This document shows positions 35,578 to 42,782 of a stretch of DNA of 64,000 bases, piece after piece. Position 1 is the first letter of the stretch. Each line of letters begins with the position of its first letter. Source of the stretch: Magnetospirillum sp. 64-120 (GTDB taxonomy: Bacteria > Pseudomonadota > Alphaproteobacteria > Rhodospirillales > Magnetospirillaceae). The notes below the pieces were generated by a model. The model did not search any database, was not told where the DNA came from, and worked only from the letters and a program-made list of their open reading frames with translations. The position numbers were made by a program, and so were the translations under genes. Location of the stretch: assembly GCA_001898825.1 (NCBI GenBank), contig MKVK01000024.1, forward strand, positions 1 through 64,000. Reading direction: 5' to 3'.

Positions 35578-36981
35578 TCAGGGAACGGGAAATCTGATGA
35601 CCAGGCGCAGGCCGGGCTGGTTGTCTTCCAGGTCAAGGGTGGCGCCGTGCAGGCGGACCACGGCGCTGACCAGGGACAGTCCCAGGCCGTTGCCGGGGGT
35701 GGTGCGGGTGGAATCAAGCCGGACAAAGCGTTCCAGCACCCTTGAGCGTTGGTCGGCGGGAATGCCGGGACCGGAATCGGCAACCGAGATTTCCACCGCG
35801 CCGTCGCTGGACGTGACGGTGACCAGCACCTCGCCCCCCTGGGGCGTGTACTTCACCGCGTTGTCCACCATGTTGGCCAGGGCCTGGAACAGCAGGTGGC
35901 GATCACCCGCCAGTTCCAGGCCATGGGTGGCCTGACAGCGCAGCCGCACCTCTTTTTCCTCGGCCAGGGGGTCGTAAAGCTCGGTCACGTCCTCGGCCAG
36001 GCGGGCGGGGTCCAGGGGCTCGAACGAATGCAGGCGTTGGCCCGATTCGGCGTTGGCGATGGTCAGGATGGCGTTGAAGGTGGCCAGGATGTTGTCGGCT
36101 TCGGCCAGGGTTTCTTCAAGCGTGCGACGCAGGGAATCGCAATCGCTTTCCGACAAAAGCGCCACATCAATGCGCGAGCGCAGCCGGTTCAGCGGCGTGC
36201 GCAGGTCGTGGGCGACGTTGTCGGTGACGGTGCGGATGCTTTCCACCAGCCGTTCGATCTCGTCCATCATCTCGTTGAAGCCGGCGGACAGCTGGTCGAA
36301 CTCGTCCCGCGTGCCGCTGATCCGCATGCGGCTTTTCATGTCGCCGCCGATGATGCGGCGTGCCGTGCGGTTCATGGATTCCACCCGCTGCAGCAGGTGG
36401 CGGCTGGTGAAATAGCCGCCGACGATGCCCAGCAGGATGGTCAGCGCCAAACCCCAGCCCAGCGCCCGGTTGATGGCCGACTTGACCCTTTTGGCTTCGT
36501 GCAAAGAACGGCCGACCAGCAATTGATGGTCGTCGGGCAAGAAATAGGTGCGGCCCAGCACTTCGGTGGCGAAGTTTTCCGATCCCATGCGTTCGATGGT
36601 GAAACGGATCCAGCCGGCGGAATCGATGTCTTCCGCCGGCCAGCCGTACAGGTTGCCGGCGATGCGCACGCCGCCCGGACCGGTCAGCAGATAGACGGCA
36701 CGGCGGTCCAGGTCCTCGCTGGCGCGGCCGGCGATGACTTCGGCCAGGCCGCGGATGCCGCGGGAACGGAACTGTTCGGACAGGCCGGTGGCCTCGGCCT
36801 CGACGGTTTCCTGGACCTGCCATTCGATGAAGACCGAGGTGCTCCACGACACCAGGGCCAAAAGCGCCATGGCCGAGACGGTGAAGATGCCCAGGTAAGA
36901 CAGCGCCAGCCGGAAGGTGGTGGCGCGCAGCAGCGGCGGTAAGGGCAGGCTAGCGTTGGGCACGAAGGGTGTATCCGGCAC
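35578..36981 (-). CDS. membrane sensor histidine kinase (HAMP-HisKA-ATPase)
   Basis: A 467-residue classical kinase. Helix 1 is near residues 25-50, a short periplasmic sensor of about 110 residues follows, helix 2 is near 168-188, then HAMP. The H-box is VAHDLRTPLNRLRSRID near 258, and the ATPase motifs are ADSGPGIPADQR and GNGLGLSLV near 400-440. The start is uncertain: GTG 36981 overlaps the regulator by 32 bases; later starts are possible. It is co-transcribed downstream of the OmpR-type regulator. The stimulus is unknown. Confidence 0.9.
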   Translation of the reverse strand: MPDTPFVPNASLPLPPLLRATTFRLALSYLGIFTVSAMALLALVSWSTSVFIEWQVQETVEAEATGLSEQFRSRGIRGLAEVIAGRASEDLDRRAVYLLTGPGGVRIAGNLYGWPAEDIDSAGWIRFTIERMGSENFATEVLGRTYFLPDDHQLLVGRSLHEAKRVKSAINRALGWGLALTILLGIVGGYFTSRHLLQRVESMNRTARRIIGGDMKSRMRISGTRDEFDQLSAGFNEMMDEIERLVESIRTVTDNVAHDLRTPLNRLRSRIDVALLSESDCDSLRRTLEETLAEADNILATFNAILTIANAESGQRLHSFEPLDPARLAEDVTELYDPLAEEKEVRLRCQATHGLELAGDRHLLFQALANMVDNAVKYTPQGGEVLVTVTSSDGAVEISVADSGPGIPADQRSRVLERFVRLDSTRTTPGNGLGLSLVSAVVRLHGATLDLEDNQPGLRLVIRFPVP

Positions 36982-37627
36982 CGCGCACGGTATGGATCAG
37001 CGGTTGGTCGAAATCCTTGTCCACTTTCTGCCGCAGGCGGCTGATGTGGACGTCGATCAGGTTGGTCTGGGGGTCAAAATGATATTCCCAGACGTTTTCC
37101 AGCAGCATGGTGCGGGTGACCACCTGGCCGGCATGGCGCATCAGGTATTCCAGCAGGCGGAATTCGCGCGGCTGCAGGTCGATGTCCTGGCCCGAGCGGT
37201 TGACGGTGCGGGCCAGCAAATCCATTTCCAGGTCTTCCACCTTCAGGCGGGTTTCCGGCTGGCTGGCGCTGGTGCGGCGGCCCAGGGCCTCGATGCGGGC
37301 CAGCAGTTCGGCGAAGGCGTAGGGTTTGACCAGATAGTCGTCGCCGCCGGCCTTCAGCCCCTTGACCCGGTCGTCCACCTTGCCCAAAGCCGACAGGATC
37401 AGCACCGGGGTGGTGTTGCCGGCGCCCCGGATGGTCTGGACGATGGTCAGGCCGTCGACGCCGGGCAGCATGCGGTCGACCACCATGGCGTCATAGCGTT
37501 CGGTGGTGGCCAGGAACAGGCCGTCGGTACCGTTGCCGGCCTGGTCGACGGTGTGGCCGGCTTCCTTCAGTCCCTTGGCCAGATAGGCCGAGGCTTCCTG
37601 GTCGTCCTCGATGATCAGAATACGCAT
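36950..37627 (-). CDS. OmpR/PhoB-family response regulator
   Basis: A 225-residue regulator. The receiver has IIEDDQEASAYLAKGLKEAG, phospho-Asp in AMVVDRMLPGVDG near residue 52, and the switch Lys in DDYLVKPYAF near 101. The winged-helix domain (about 130-222) contains LQPREFRLLEYLMRHAG and TNLIDVHISRLRQKVD, typical of the family. It forms a pair with the kinase gene whose start it overlaps. As an OmpR-type protein it would bind direct repeats and could in principle read the TTTACA repeats of the metal cluster, though no proof is seen. Confidence 0.94.
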   Translation of the reverse strand: MRILIIEDDQEASAYLAKGLKEAGHTVDQAGNGTDGLFLATTERYDAMVVDRMLPGVDGLTIVQTIRGAGNTTPVLILSALGKVDDRVKGLKAGGDDYLVKPYAFAELLARIEALGRRTSASQPETRLKVEDLEMDLLARTVNRSGQDIDLQPREFRLLEYLMRHAGQVVTRTMLLENVWEYHFDPQTNLIDVHISRLRQKVDKDFDQPLIHTVRGAGYTLRAQR

Positions 37628-37951
37628 GGGGTGCCCTTGCTTCCGGATGTTTTCGACCTTACCCTGCCACTCTTGAAACGGAAAGCCCCCGCAGCCAGGG
37701 GGAGAGCTGCGAGGGCCTTGTCCGCTGAGCCGGTAGGGGGGGACCGGCTTTGAAGTGTGGGGAGCCGTCTGGGGGGACAGAAAGCTTTCCCGGTCGGCGG
37801 AGGAGTTCGAAACCGCCTCGGTGATCTGGGTCTACGACGGGGAGCGCTTGTTCCGTTTCGACCCGGTTCATCACCGTTGATGAACACATGGTGCCAATCC
37901 GCACCTTACGCCAGCCTTGCGGTGGCATTAATTCTTGGTAAGGTTCGCCAC
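37628..37951. other. 324-base gap with structured leader of the OmpR-type unit
   Basis: No supported gene. On the minus strand, upstream of the regulator start, there are two hairpins: AGCCGGT/ACCGGCT (37728-37734 with 37743-37749) and an 11-position stem GCCCCCGCAGC/GCTGCGAGGGC (37685-37695 with 37706-37716), the latter followed by TTTCC. They may form an attenuator-like leader. The right part must also contain the promoter of the plus-strand gene at 37952. Confidence 0.45.
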
Positions 37952-38578
37952 ATGCGTCCAATTCTCATTTCCGTGCTGCTGGCCGCGCTGCCGTTTTCCG
38001 CCTACGCCGCCAACTGCCGGGGCCCCCAAGGCCTGCCCAGGCCGGGCGCCGAGCCGGCCTTGGTGGAAAACCACTTCCACTACCACCCGGACAAGGGATT
38101 GGGCTGCGTCGTGGCCAACGCCCGCGGCAAGGCGATGGGCGAACACAAGGGGCCGGTCAGCTTCTTGAACTGTCTGAAGCTTGGTGCGGTGGCGGTCGGC
38201 GACGGTCTGGCGGCGGTGGAAAAGTCCTTGGGGCAGCCGCTGGTCACCTCGGATATCGACCTGTTCACCGAGACCCGGCTGTATGAAATCCAGCAGCGCG
38301 GCGTCCTGCGTCCCCATTACGTGGTCACCTACAAGGACGACCACGTGGTGGCGGTGCAACTGATCGGGCCGCCCATGGTGATTCCGGCGACGTTTTCCGG
38401 CCTGACCTTGGGCGACGACCAGCAAAAGGTGATCGACACCCTGGGCCAGCCGGTCCAGCGCTGCCGGGGCAAGGCCGACGGCCCGGAAATGTGGAGTTGG
38501 GACCCCTTTCCCATAGCCGTCGACATCATCGACGGCTATGTGGCCGGCATCAAGGTCACCTGGCCGGTGGGGAAATAA
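37952..38578 (+). CDS. exported protein of unknown function
   Basis: A 208-residue protein with a clear signal peptide (residues 1-20, ending SAYAA). The mature part has three cysteines (NCRGP, GCVVAN, LNCLK) plus QRCRGKAD near residue 169. Two similar beta-alpha segments (VAVGDGLAAVEKSLGQPLV and LTLGDDQQKVIDTLGQPVQ) suggest an internal repeat resembling the SmpA/BamE-like fold. I do not recognise the family. ATG 37952 was preferred because the signal peptide begins there. It stands alone, with a hairpin terminator after it. Confidence 0.72.
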   Translation: MRPILISVLLAALPFSAYAANCRGPQGLPRPGAEPALVENHFHYHPDKGLGCVVANARGKAMGEHKGPVSFLNCLKLGAVAVGDGLAAVEKSLGQPLVTSDIDLFTETRLYEIQQRGVLRPHYVVTYKDDHVVAVQLIGPPMVIPATFSGLTLGDDQQKVIDTLGQPVQRCRGKADGPEMWSWDPFPIAVDIIDGYVAGIKVTWPVGK

Positions 38579-38580
38579 GA

Positions 38581-38615
38581 CCAAATCCCCGTGAGTGGAA
38601 CTCATGGGGATTTGG
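38581..38615 (+). terminator. hairpin terminator
   Basis: CCAAATCCCC (38581-38590) pairs with GGGGATTTGG (38606-38615); the inner GTGAG/CTCAT extends the stem to 15 positions around TGGAA. The dispersed repeat follows at once. Confidence 0.75.
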
Positions 38616-38678
38616 TTAGGCCGGCTTATGCCGCGGAAGGCACGCAACCCGGAGGGATGCGCCCGCCGCCTGATGGGC
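38616..38678 (+). repeat. dispersed intergenic repeat, copy C
   Basis: TTAGGC is followed directly by CGGCTTATGCCGCG (38622-38635), the core of the repeat seen at 19588 and 26074. The CGCGACTGCGCCGCG segment of the other copies is missing here. A tail with CCGCCTGATGGG closes the element. Confidence 0.6.
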
Positions 38679-38688
38679 ATGAAACAAC

Positions 38689-39087
38689 TTACTCGGCCGG
38701 CACCCGGCGCTTGGAACGGTCGGGGTTGACGGCGACGAAGTGGAACATGGCGCTGGTCACCTTGATCTGTTCGTCGCGGTTGTCGCGGCGCACCCAGGCT
38801 TCCACCCGCACCGAGATGGACGAGTTGCCGATGCGCACGATTTCGGTATAGCAGCTGACCTCGTCGCCGACGAAGACCGGTTCGTGGAAGGTCATGGAAT
38901 CCACCGCCACCGTGACCACCAGCCCCTTGGCCCGATGAAAGGCATGGGTGCCGCCGGCCAAGTCCATCTGCGCCAGCACCCAGCCGCCGAAAATGGCGCC
39001 GTGCGGGTTGGTGTCGGCGGGCATGGCCACCGTGCGGATGGACAGGCGGCCGCGCGGCGCGGTGGATGTTTCGATACTCTCGGTCAT
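38689..39087 (-). CDS. yciA: hotdog-fold acyl-CoA thioesterase, YciA type
   Basis: A 132-residue thioesterase that hydrolyses short- to medium-chain acyl-CoA. The family pattern is clear: LSIRTVAMPADTNPHGAIFG (catalytic Asp and the Gly-rich turn, near residues 15-34), GGWVLAQMDLAGGTHA, and SMTFHEPVFVGDEVSCY near 65-81. The start ATG 39087 was chosen at the family start; the frame stays open upstream across the divergent parE promoter. It is divergent from parE, about 85 bases apart. Confidence 0.88.
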   Translation of the reverse strand: MTESIETSTAPRGRLSIRTVAMPADTNPHGAIFGGWVLAQMDLAGGTHAFHRAKGLVVTVAVDSMTFHEPVFVGDEVSCYTEIVRIGNSSISVRVEAWVRRDNRDEQIKVTSAMFHFVAVNPDRSKRRVPAE

Positions 39088-39137
39088 GCTGAAACCCAAT
39101 ATATTGTATCCAATTGACGCCACCCTACAGCAGGCGC

Positions 39138-39172
39138 TTGCGCCTGACCAATGCTCTCCTATAATGCCGGCC
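39138..39172 (+). promoter_or_regulatory. probable promoter of parE giving a leaderless transcript
   Basis: TATAAT at 39160-39165 is a perfect -10 hexamer. TTGCGC at 39138-39143 is a fair -35, with a 16-base spacer. The expected start point, about seven bases after the -10, falls on or next to ATG 39173. No ribosome site is found before that ATG. Confidence 0.55.
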
Positions 39173-41164
39173 ATGTCCGATCTGTTCCAGCAACTCGCCC
39201 CCAAATCCACCGAATATTCCGCCAAGGACATCGAGGTCCTGGAAGGGCTTGAACCGGTGCGTCGCCGCCCCGGCATGTATATCGGCGGCACCGACGACCG
39301 TGCGCTTCACCATCTGGTGGCCGAAATCCTGGACAATTCCATGGACGAGGCGGTGGCCGGCCATGCCAGCTGGATCGATCTGGAACTGGATGCGGCGGGT
39401 TACGCGACCGTGCGCGACAACGGGCGCGGCATGCCGGTGGACCCCCATCCCAAGTTCCCCGACAAAAGCGCCTTGGAAGTCATCCTGACCACGCTGCATT
39501 CGGGCGGCAAGTTCGGCGGCGACGCCTACAAGGTGTCGGGCGGTCTGCACGGTGTCGGCGCCTCGGTGGTCAACGCTTTGTCCGACGACTTGGTGGTGGA
39601 AGTGGCGCGTGACCGTCAGCTTTGGCGCCAAAGCTTTTCCAAGGGCGTGGCCCTGGGGCCGGCGACCATGGTCGGCCCGGTGCAGAACCGGCGCGGCACC
39701 ACCGTGCGCTTTCATCCCGACCCGGAAATCTTCGGCGACCGCGCCCACCTGAAGGCGCGGACCCTTTACCGCATGGCGCGCTCCAAGGCCTATCTGTTCC
39801 GGGGCGTGCAGATCCGCTGGAAATGTGATCCCGTCCTGGTGGACGACGGCGACGAGACGCCGGTCGAGGATATTTTGCACTTCCCCAACGGCCTGGCCGA
39901 TTTCCTGGTCGCCGTGATGAAGGACCGGCCGCTGGTGACACGCGGCTTCTTCGCCGGCACCGCGCCCTTGGCCGACGACATGGGGCAGGTGGAATGGGCG
40001 GTGGCTTGGCCCGACGATGACGAGGACGGCTTCGTCAACACCTATTGCAACACGGTGCCCACCCCCGAGGGCGGCACCCACGAAGCCGGTCTGCGCAACG
40101 CGCTGACCAAGGGCTTGCGCGGCTATGGCGATTTGCTGGGCAACAAGAAGGCGGCCCAGGTGACGGCGGAAGACGTCATGGGTGGTGCCTGCGTCTTGGT
40201 GTCGCTGTTCATCCGCGACCCGCAGTTCCAGGGCCAGACCAAGGAAAAGCTGGTCACCGCCGAAGCCACCCGTCTGGTGGAAAACGCCATCAAGGACCAT
40301 TTCGATCACTGGCTGTCGGCCGACCCGGACTCGGGCAAGGCGCTGCTGGCCAAGCTGATCGAAAAGGCCGAGGAACGCCAGCGCAAGAAGGCGGCCAAGG
40401 AAACCAGCCGTAAGACGGCGACCAAGAAGTTGCGTCTACCCGGCAAGCTGGCCGACTGCACCCGTCAGGTCAACGTGGGCACCGAACTGTTCCTGGTGGA
40501 AGGCGACTCGGCCGGTGGTTCGGCCAAACAGGGCCGCAACCGCGACACCCAGGCCATCCTGCCGCTGAAGGGCAAGATCCTGAACGTGGCGTCCGCCAGC
40601 GCCGACAAGCTGCGCGCCAACCAAGAAGTCAAGGACCTGATGGAGGCGCTGGGCTGCGGCACCCGCGACGCCTTCGACGCCGAAAAGCTGCGGTACGAGC
40701 GGGTCATCATCATGACCGACGCCGACGTGGACGGCGCCCATATCGCCAGCCTGCTGATGACCTTCTTCTATCAGGAAATGCCCGACCTGATCCGCCTGGG
40801 CCATCTGTACCTGGCCATGCCGCCGCTTTATCGCCTGGCCCACGGTCAGACCGTCATCTATGCCCGCGACGACGCCCATAAGGACGAGTTGATGAAGACG
40901 CTGTTCGCCGGCAAGAAGAACGTGGAAATCAGCCGCTTCAAGGGCTTGGGCGAAATGCCCCCGGCCCAGTTGAAGGAAACCACCATGAACCCGGCCAAGC
41001 GCAGCCTGATCCGGGTCACCCTGCCCGCAGGCCGCACCGAGGAAGACCAGGAAGAGGCCAAGGACGTGGCCAATCTGGTGGAAACCCTGATGGGCAAGAA
41101 GCCGGAATTGCGCTTCCACTACATCCAGAAACACGCCAAGTTCGCCAGGGACTTGGACGTTTAA
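39173..41164 (+). CDS. parE: DNA topoisomerase IV subunit B
   Basis: ATPase subunit of topoisomerase IV, which decatenates daughter chromosomes. A 663-residue GHKL ATPase with EILDNSMDEAVAG near residue 55, the GHKL lid GGLHGVGASVVNAL near 121-134, the TOPRIM motifs EGDSAGGSAKQGRNR near 442 and MTDADVDGAHI near 514, and the end GLGEMPPAQLKETT. The ParE assignment rests on length and on the RRRPGMYIGGTDDRALHHL start. ATG 39173 has no ribosome site but a perfect -10 box ends eight bases upstream; ATG 39164 is an in-frame alternative three codons earlier. Confidence 0.96.
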   Translation: MSDLFQQLAPKSTEYSAKDIEVLEGLEPVRRRPGMYIGGTDDRALHHLVAEILDNSMDEAVAGHASWIDLELDAAGYATVRDNGRGMPVDPHPKFPDKSALEVILTTLHSGGKFGGDAYKVSGGLHGVGASVVNALSDDLVVEVARDRQLWRQSFSKGVALGPATMVGPVQNRRGTTVRFHPDPEIFGDRAHLKARTLYRMARSKAYLFRGVQIRWKCDPVLVDDGDETPVEDILHFPNGLADFLVAVMKDRPLVTRGFFAGTAPLADDMGQVEWAVAWPDDDEDGFVNTYCNTVPTPEGGTHEAGLRNALTKGLRGYGDLLGNKKAAQVTAEDVMGGACVLVSLFIRDPQFQGQTKEKLVTAEATRLVENAIKDHFDHWLSADPDSGKALLAKLIEKAEERQRKKAAKETSRKTATKKLRLPGKLADCTRQVNVGTELFLVEGDSAGGSAKQGRNRDTQAILPLKGKILNVASASADKLRANQEVKDLMEALGCGTRDAFDAEKLRYERVIIMTDADVDGAHIASLLMTFFYQEMPDLIRLGHLYLAMPPLYRLAHGQTVIYARDDAHKDELMKTLFAGKKNVEISRFKGLGEMPPAQLKETTMNPAKRSLIRVTLPAGRTEEDQEEAKDVANLVETLMGKKPELRFHYIQKHAKFARDLDV

Positions 41165-41196
41165 GGGGCGACGTCGCCGTCGCCCCCTTGTTGTTA
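41163..41196 (+). terminator. terminator after parE
   Basis: GGGGCGACG at 41165-41173 pairs with CGTCGCCCC at 41178-41186 around TCGC, followed by CTTGTTGTT. Confidence 0.7.
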
Positions 41197-42441
41197 CCCC
41201 TTCACCCGCGCCAGGGGCGAATTCAGCTGGACGATCTGGTTGTCGTCCTCGCCATAGGGCAGGGGCGGGATGAAGTCCAGCGCCACACTGGCGTCGAAGA
41301 TCAGGCAGTGGGTCGAACCGCCATATTGGAAGTATCCGATTTCGTCGCCCTTTTTCAGTTGGTCGCCGACCTTGACGCTGAACACGCAGGACGAGATTTC
41401 CGCCATGCCGACGAAGATCATCGCCACCTTGCCCAAATGTTTGTCGCCGGTGTCGACCACCATCACGGCGCGGGCCGCCACCGAAGTGATGAAGCCTTGG
41501 GAATTGTTGGGGCCGGCCGGGTCCAGACCTTCCGACGGCGCGTCGGCGTAATAGGTGCCGGGCACCAGATAGGCGTCGACCACGGTGCCGGCGACGGGGG
41601 CGTGCCAGCGATGGTAATTATAGGCCGACAGGAACGCCTGATAGACGGTGCCGCCGACGAAATGCTGTGCCAGATCGCGGCGGTGGGCGCCGAACATGTC
41701 GAGCAGTGAATAAGGCTGGGCCTTGATCCAGAACCGGTCCTGCAACTTGACGTCCCGCTGCAGGGCGAACGGCGTCGATTCGCAGGCGGACGTCACCAGA
41801 CGCGGATTGTCGAGTTCGGCGACCGGGCGCATGCCGGGCTTGAACAGTCGGGTGAAGAAGTCGTTCCACGACTTGTAACCGTAATGGGGCAGGCCGGGAT
41901 CGCAGACGAAGAGGGTCATATCCACGTTCTGGGCGGCGTTGGCGCTGAACCAGCCCTTGGGGTTCTGGGTGGTCAGGTAATGGCGCGAATCGGGGCCGGA
42001 CAGGAAGTCGCTCCAGCAATTCAACACGTCGCGCAGGCGGGCGTTGATTTCCGGGAACTGGAAGAAGGCGAAGCCCGAAGGCATGCACATGGGCCAGTCC
42101 AGCAGCGCGTTCAGCGGGCACCCCACCAGTTCCGAGGTGGAATAAGGCGGCGCGAAGCGCATTACCGCGTTGATCCGATGCATCAAGCCGTCGATGTCGG
42201 CATAGCCCAGGCGATGGCCGCTGGCCAAGGCCTGTTCGATGGCCTGGGTCAGGTGCATGCGGTAAAGTGGGGTGTCCATGATGGTGTCGTAAAGCGCCTG
42301 GACCGGACGCACCAGCGGCCGGCCGGGATGGGCCGCCACTTCGGCCTCGATCTCGGCGCGAAAGGCCGCCAGAATTTTCTCGTCACGGGGCAGCCAACCG
42401 CCGTGGCGCAGTTTCGCGATGTTCTTGTTGTCCGTATCCAT
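41194..42441 (-). CDS. phosphatidylserine decarboxylase-family protein with PsiD-like N-terminal domain
   Basis: A 415-residue pyruvoyl-type decarboxylase. Residues 1-200 form an additional N-terminal domain as in the PsiD/tryptophan-decarboxylase-like group. The PSD domain has the SWNDFFTRLFKPGMRP segment near residue 190, YNYHRWHAPVAGTV near 268 (catalytic His), and the autocleavage site near the end, YFQYGGSTH, whose Ser becomes the pyruvoyl group. Canonical enzymes read LGST, so GGST is a variant. Membrane PSD enzymes are shorter. The substrate may be an amino acid rather than phosphatidylserine. RBS GGGGAGG precedes ATG 42441; the gene is convergent with parE. Confidence 0.85.
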   Translation of the reverse strand: MDTDNKNIAKLRHGGWLPRDEKILAAFRAEIEAEVAAHPGRPLVRPVQALYDTIMDTPLYRMHLTQAIEQALASGHRLGYADIDGLMHRINAVMRFAPPYSTSELVGCPLNALLDWPMCMPSGFAFFQFPEINARLRDVLNCWSDFLSGPDSRHYLTTQNPKGWFSANAAQNVDMTLFVCDPGLPHYGYKSWNDFFTRLFKPGMRPVAELDNPRLVTSACESTPFALQRDVKLQDRFWIKAQPYSLLDMFGAHRRDLAQHFVGGTVYQAFLSAYNYHRWHAPVAGTVVDAYLVPGTYYADAPSEGLDPAGPNNSQGFITSVAARAVMVVDTGDKHLGKVAMIFVGMAEISSCVFSVKVGDQLKKGDEIGYFQYGGSTHCLIFDASVALDFIPPLPYGEDDNQIVQLNSPLARVKG

Positions 42442-42551
42442 GATCCGCCTCCCCTAAGGTCAAGGTGGTGATGATGGCATGGATGAGTGTCGCCTTAAAA
42501 CGGGAAATGATTGCTATATATTTAAACTTAATCGTTGTGTCGTGGGGTGAT

Positions 42552-42576
42552 AAAAAACCCCGGTTGGTCGCCGGGG
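42552..42576 (-). terminator. Rho-independent terminator of the His-rich peptide gene
   Basis: On the minus strand CCCCGG and CCGGGG (42558-42563 with 42571-42576) form a 6-bp stem with a 7-base loop, followed by TTTTTT at 42557-42552. Confidence 0.85.
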
Positions 42577-42584
42577 TCTTTTGG

Positions 42585-42722
42585 TCAGTGGTGGCCGTGT
42601 CCGCCATGGCTGTCGTGGCCGTGACCGCCGGCGGCCTTGCCCGAGCCCACACACAGCAGCAGGCCGTAAACGACGGCCGAGCCGACCAGCAGCAAAATCA
42701 CCCCTTGCAGCACACCGGACAT
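42585..42722 (-). CDS. 45-residue His-rich single-helix membrane peptide
   Basis: A very short gene with strong translation signals. The ribosome site GGAGAAAG lies seven bases before the ATG, and a terminator follows the stop by eight bases. The product has one hydrophobic helix (about residues 4-24, GVILLLVGSAVVYGLLLCVG) and a His/Gly tail (GGHGHDSHGGHGHH). The pattern resembles the tail of the DUF2933-like protein at 7856. I do not know the family. It could be a metal-binding or stress peptide of the inner membrane. Confidence 0.65.
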   Translation of the reverse strand: MSGVLQGVILLLVGSAVVYGLLLCVGSGKAAGGHGHDSHGGHGHH

Positions 42723-42782
42723 GGTCTTTCTCCGTGACGGAACTTTTGCCGGAAACTGGCACGCACGGGGGCCTAAGTCAAC

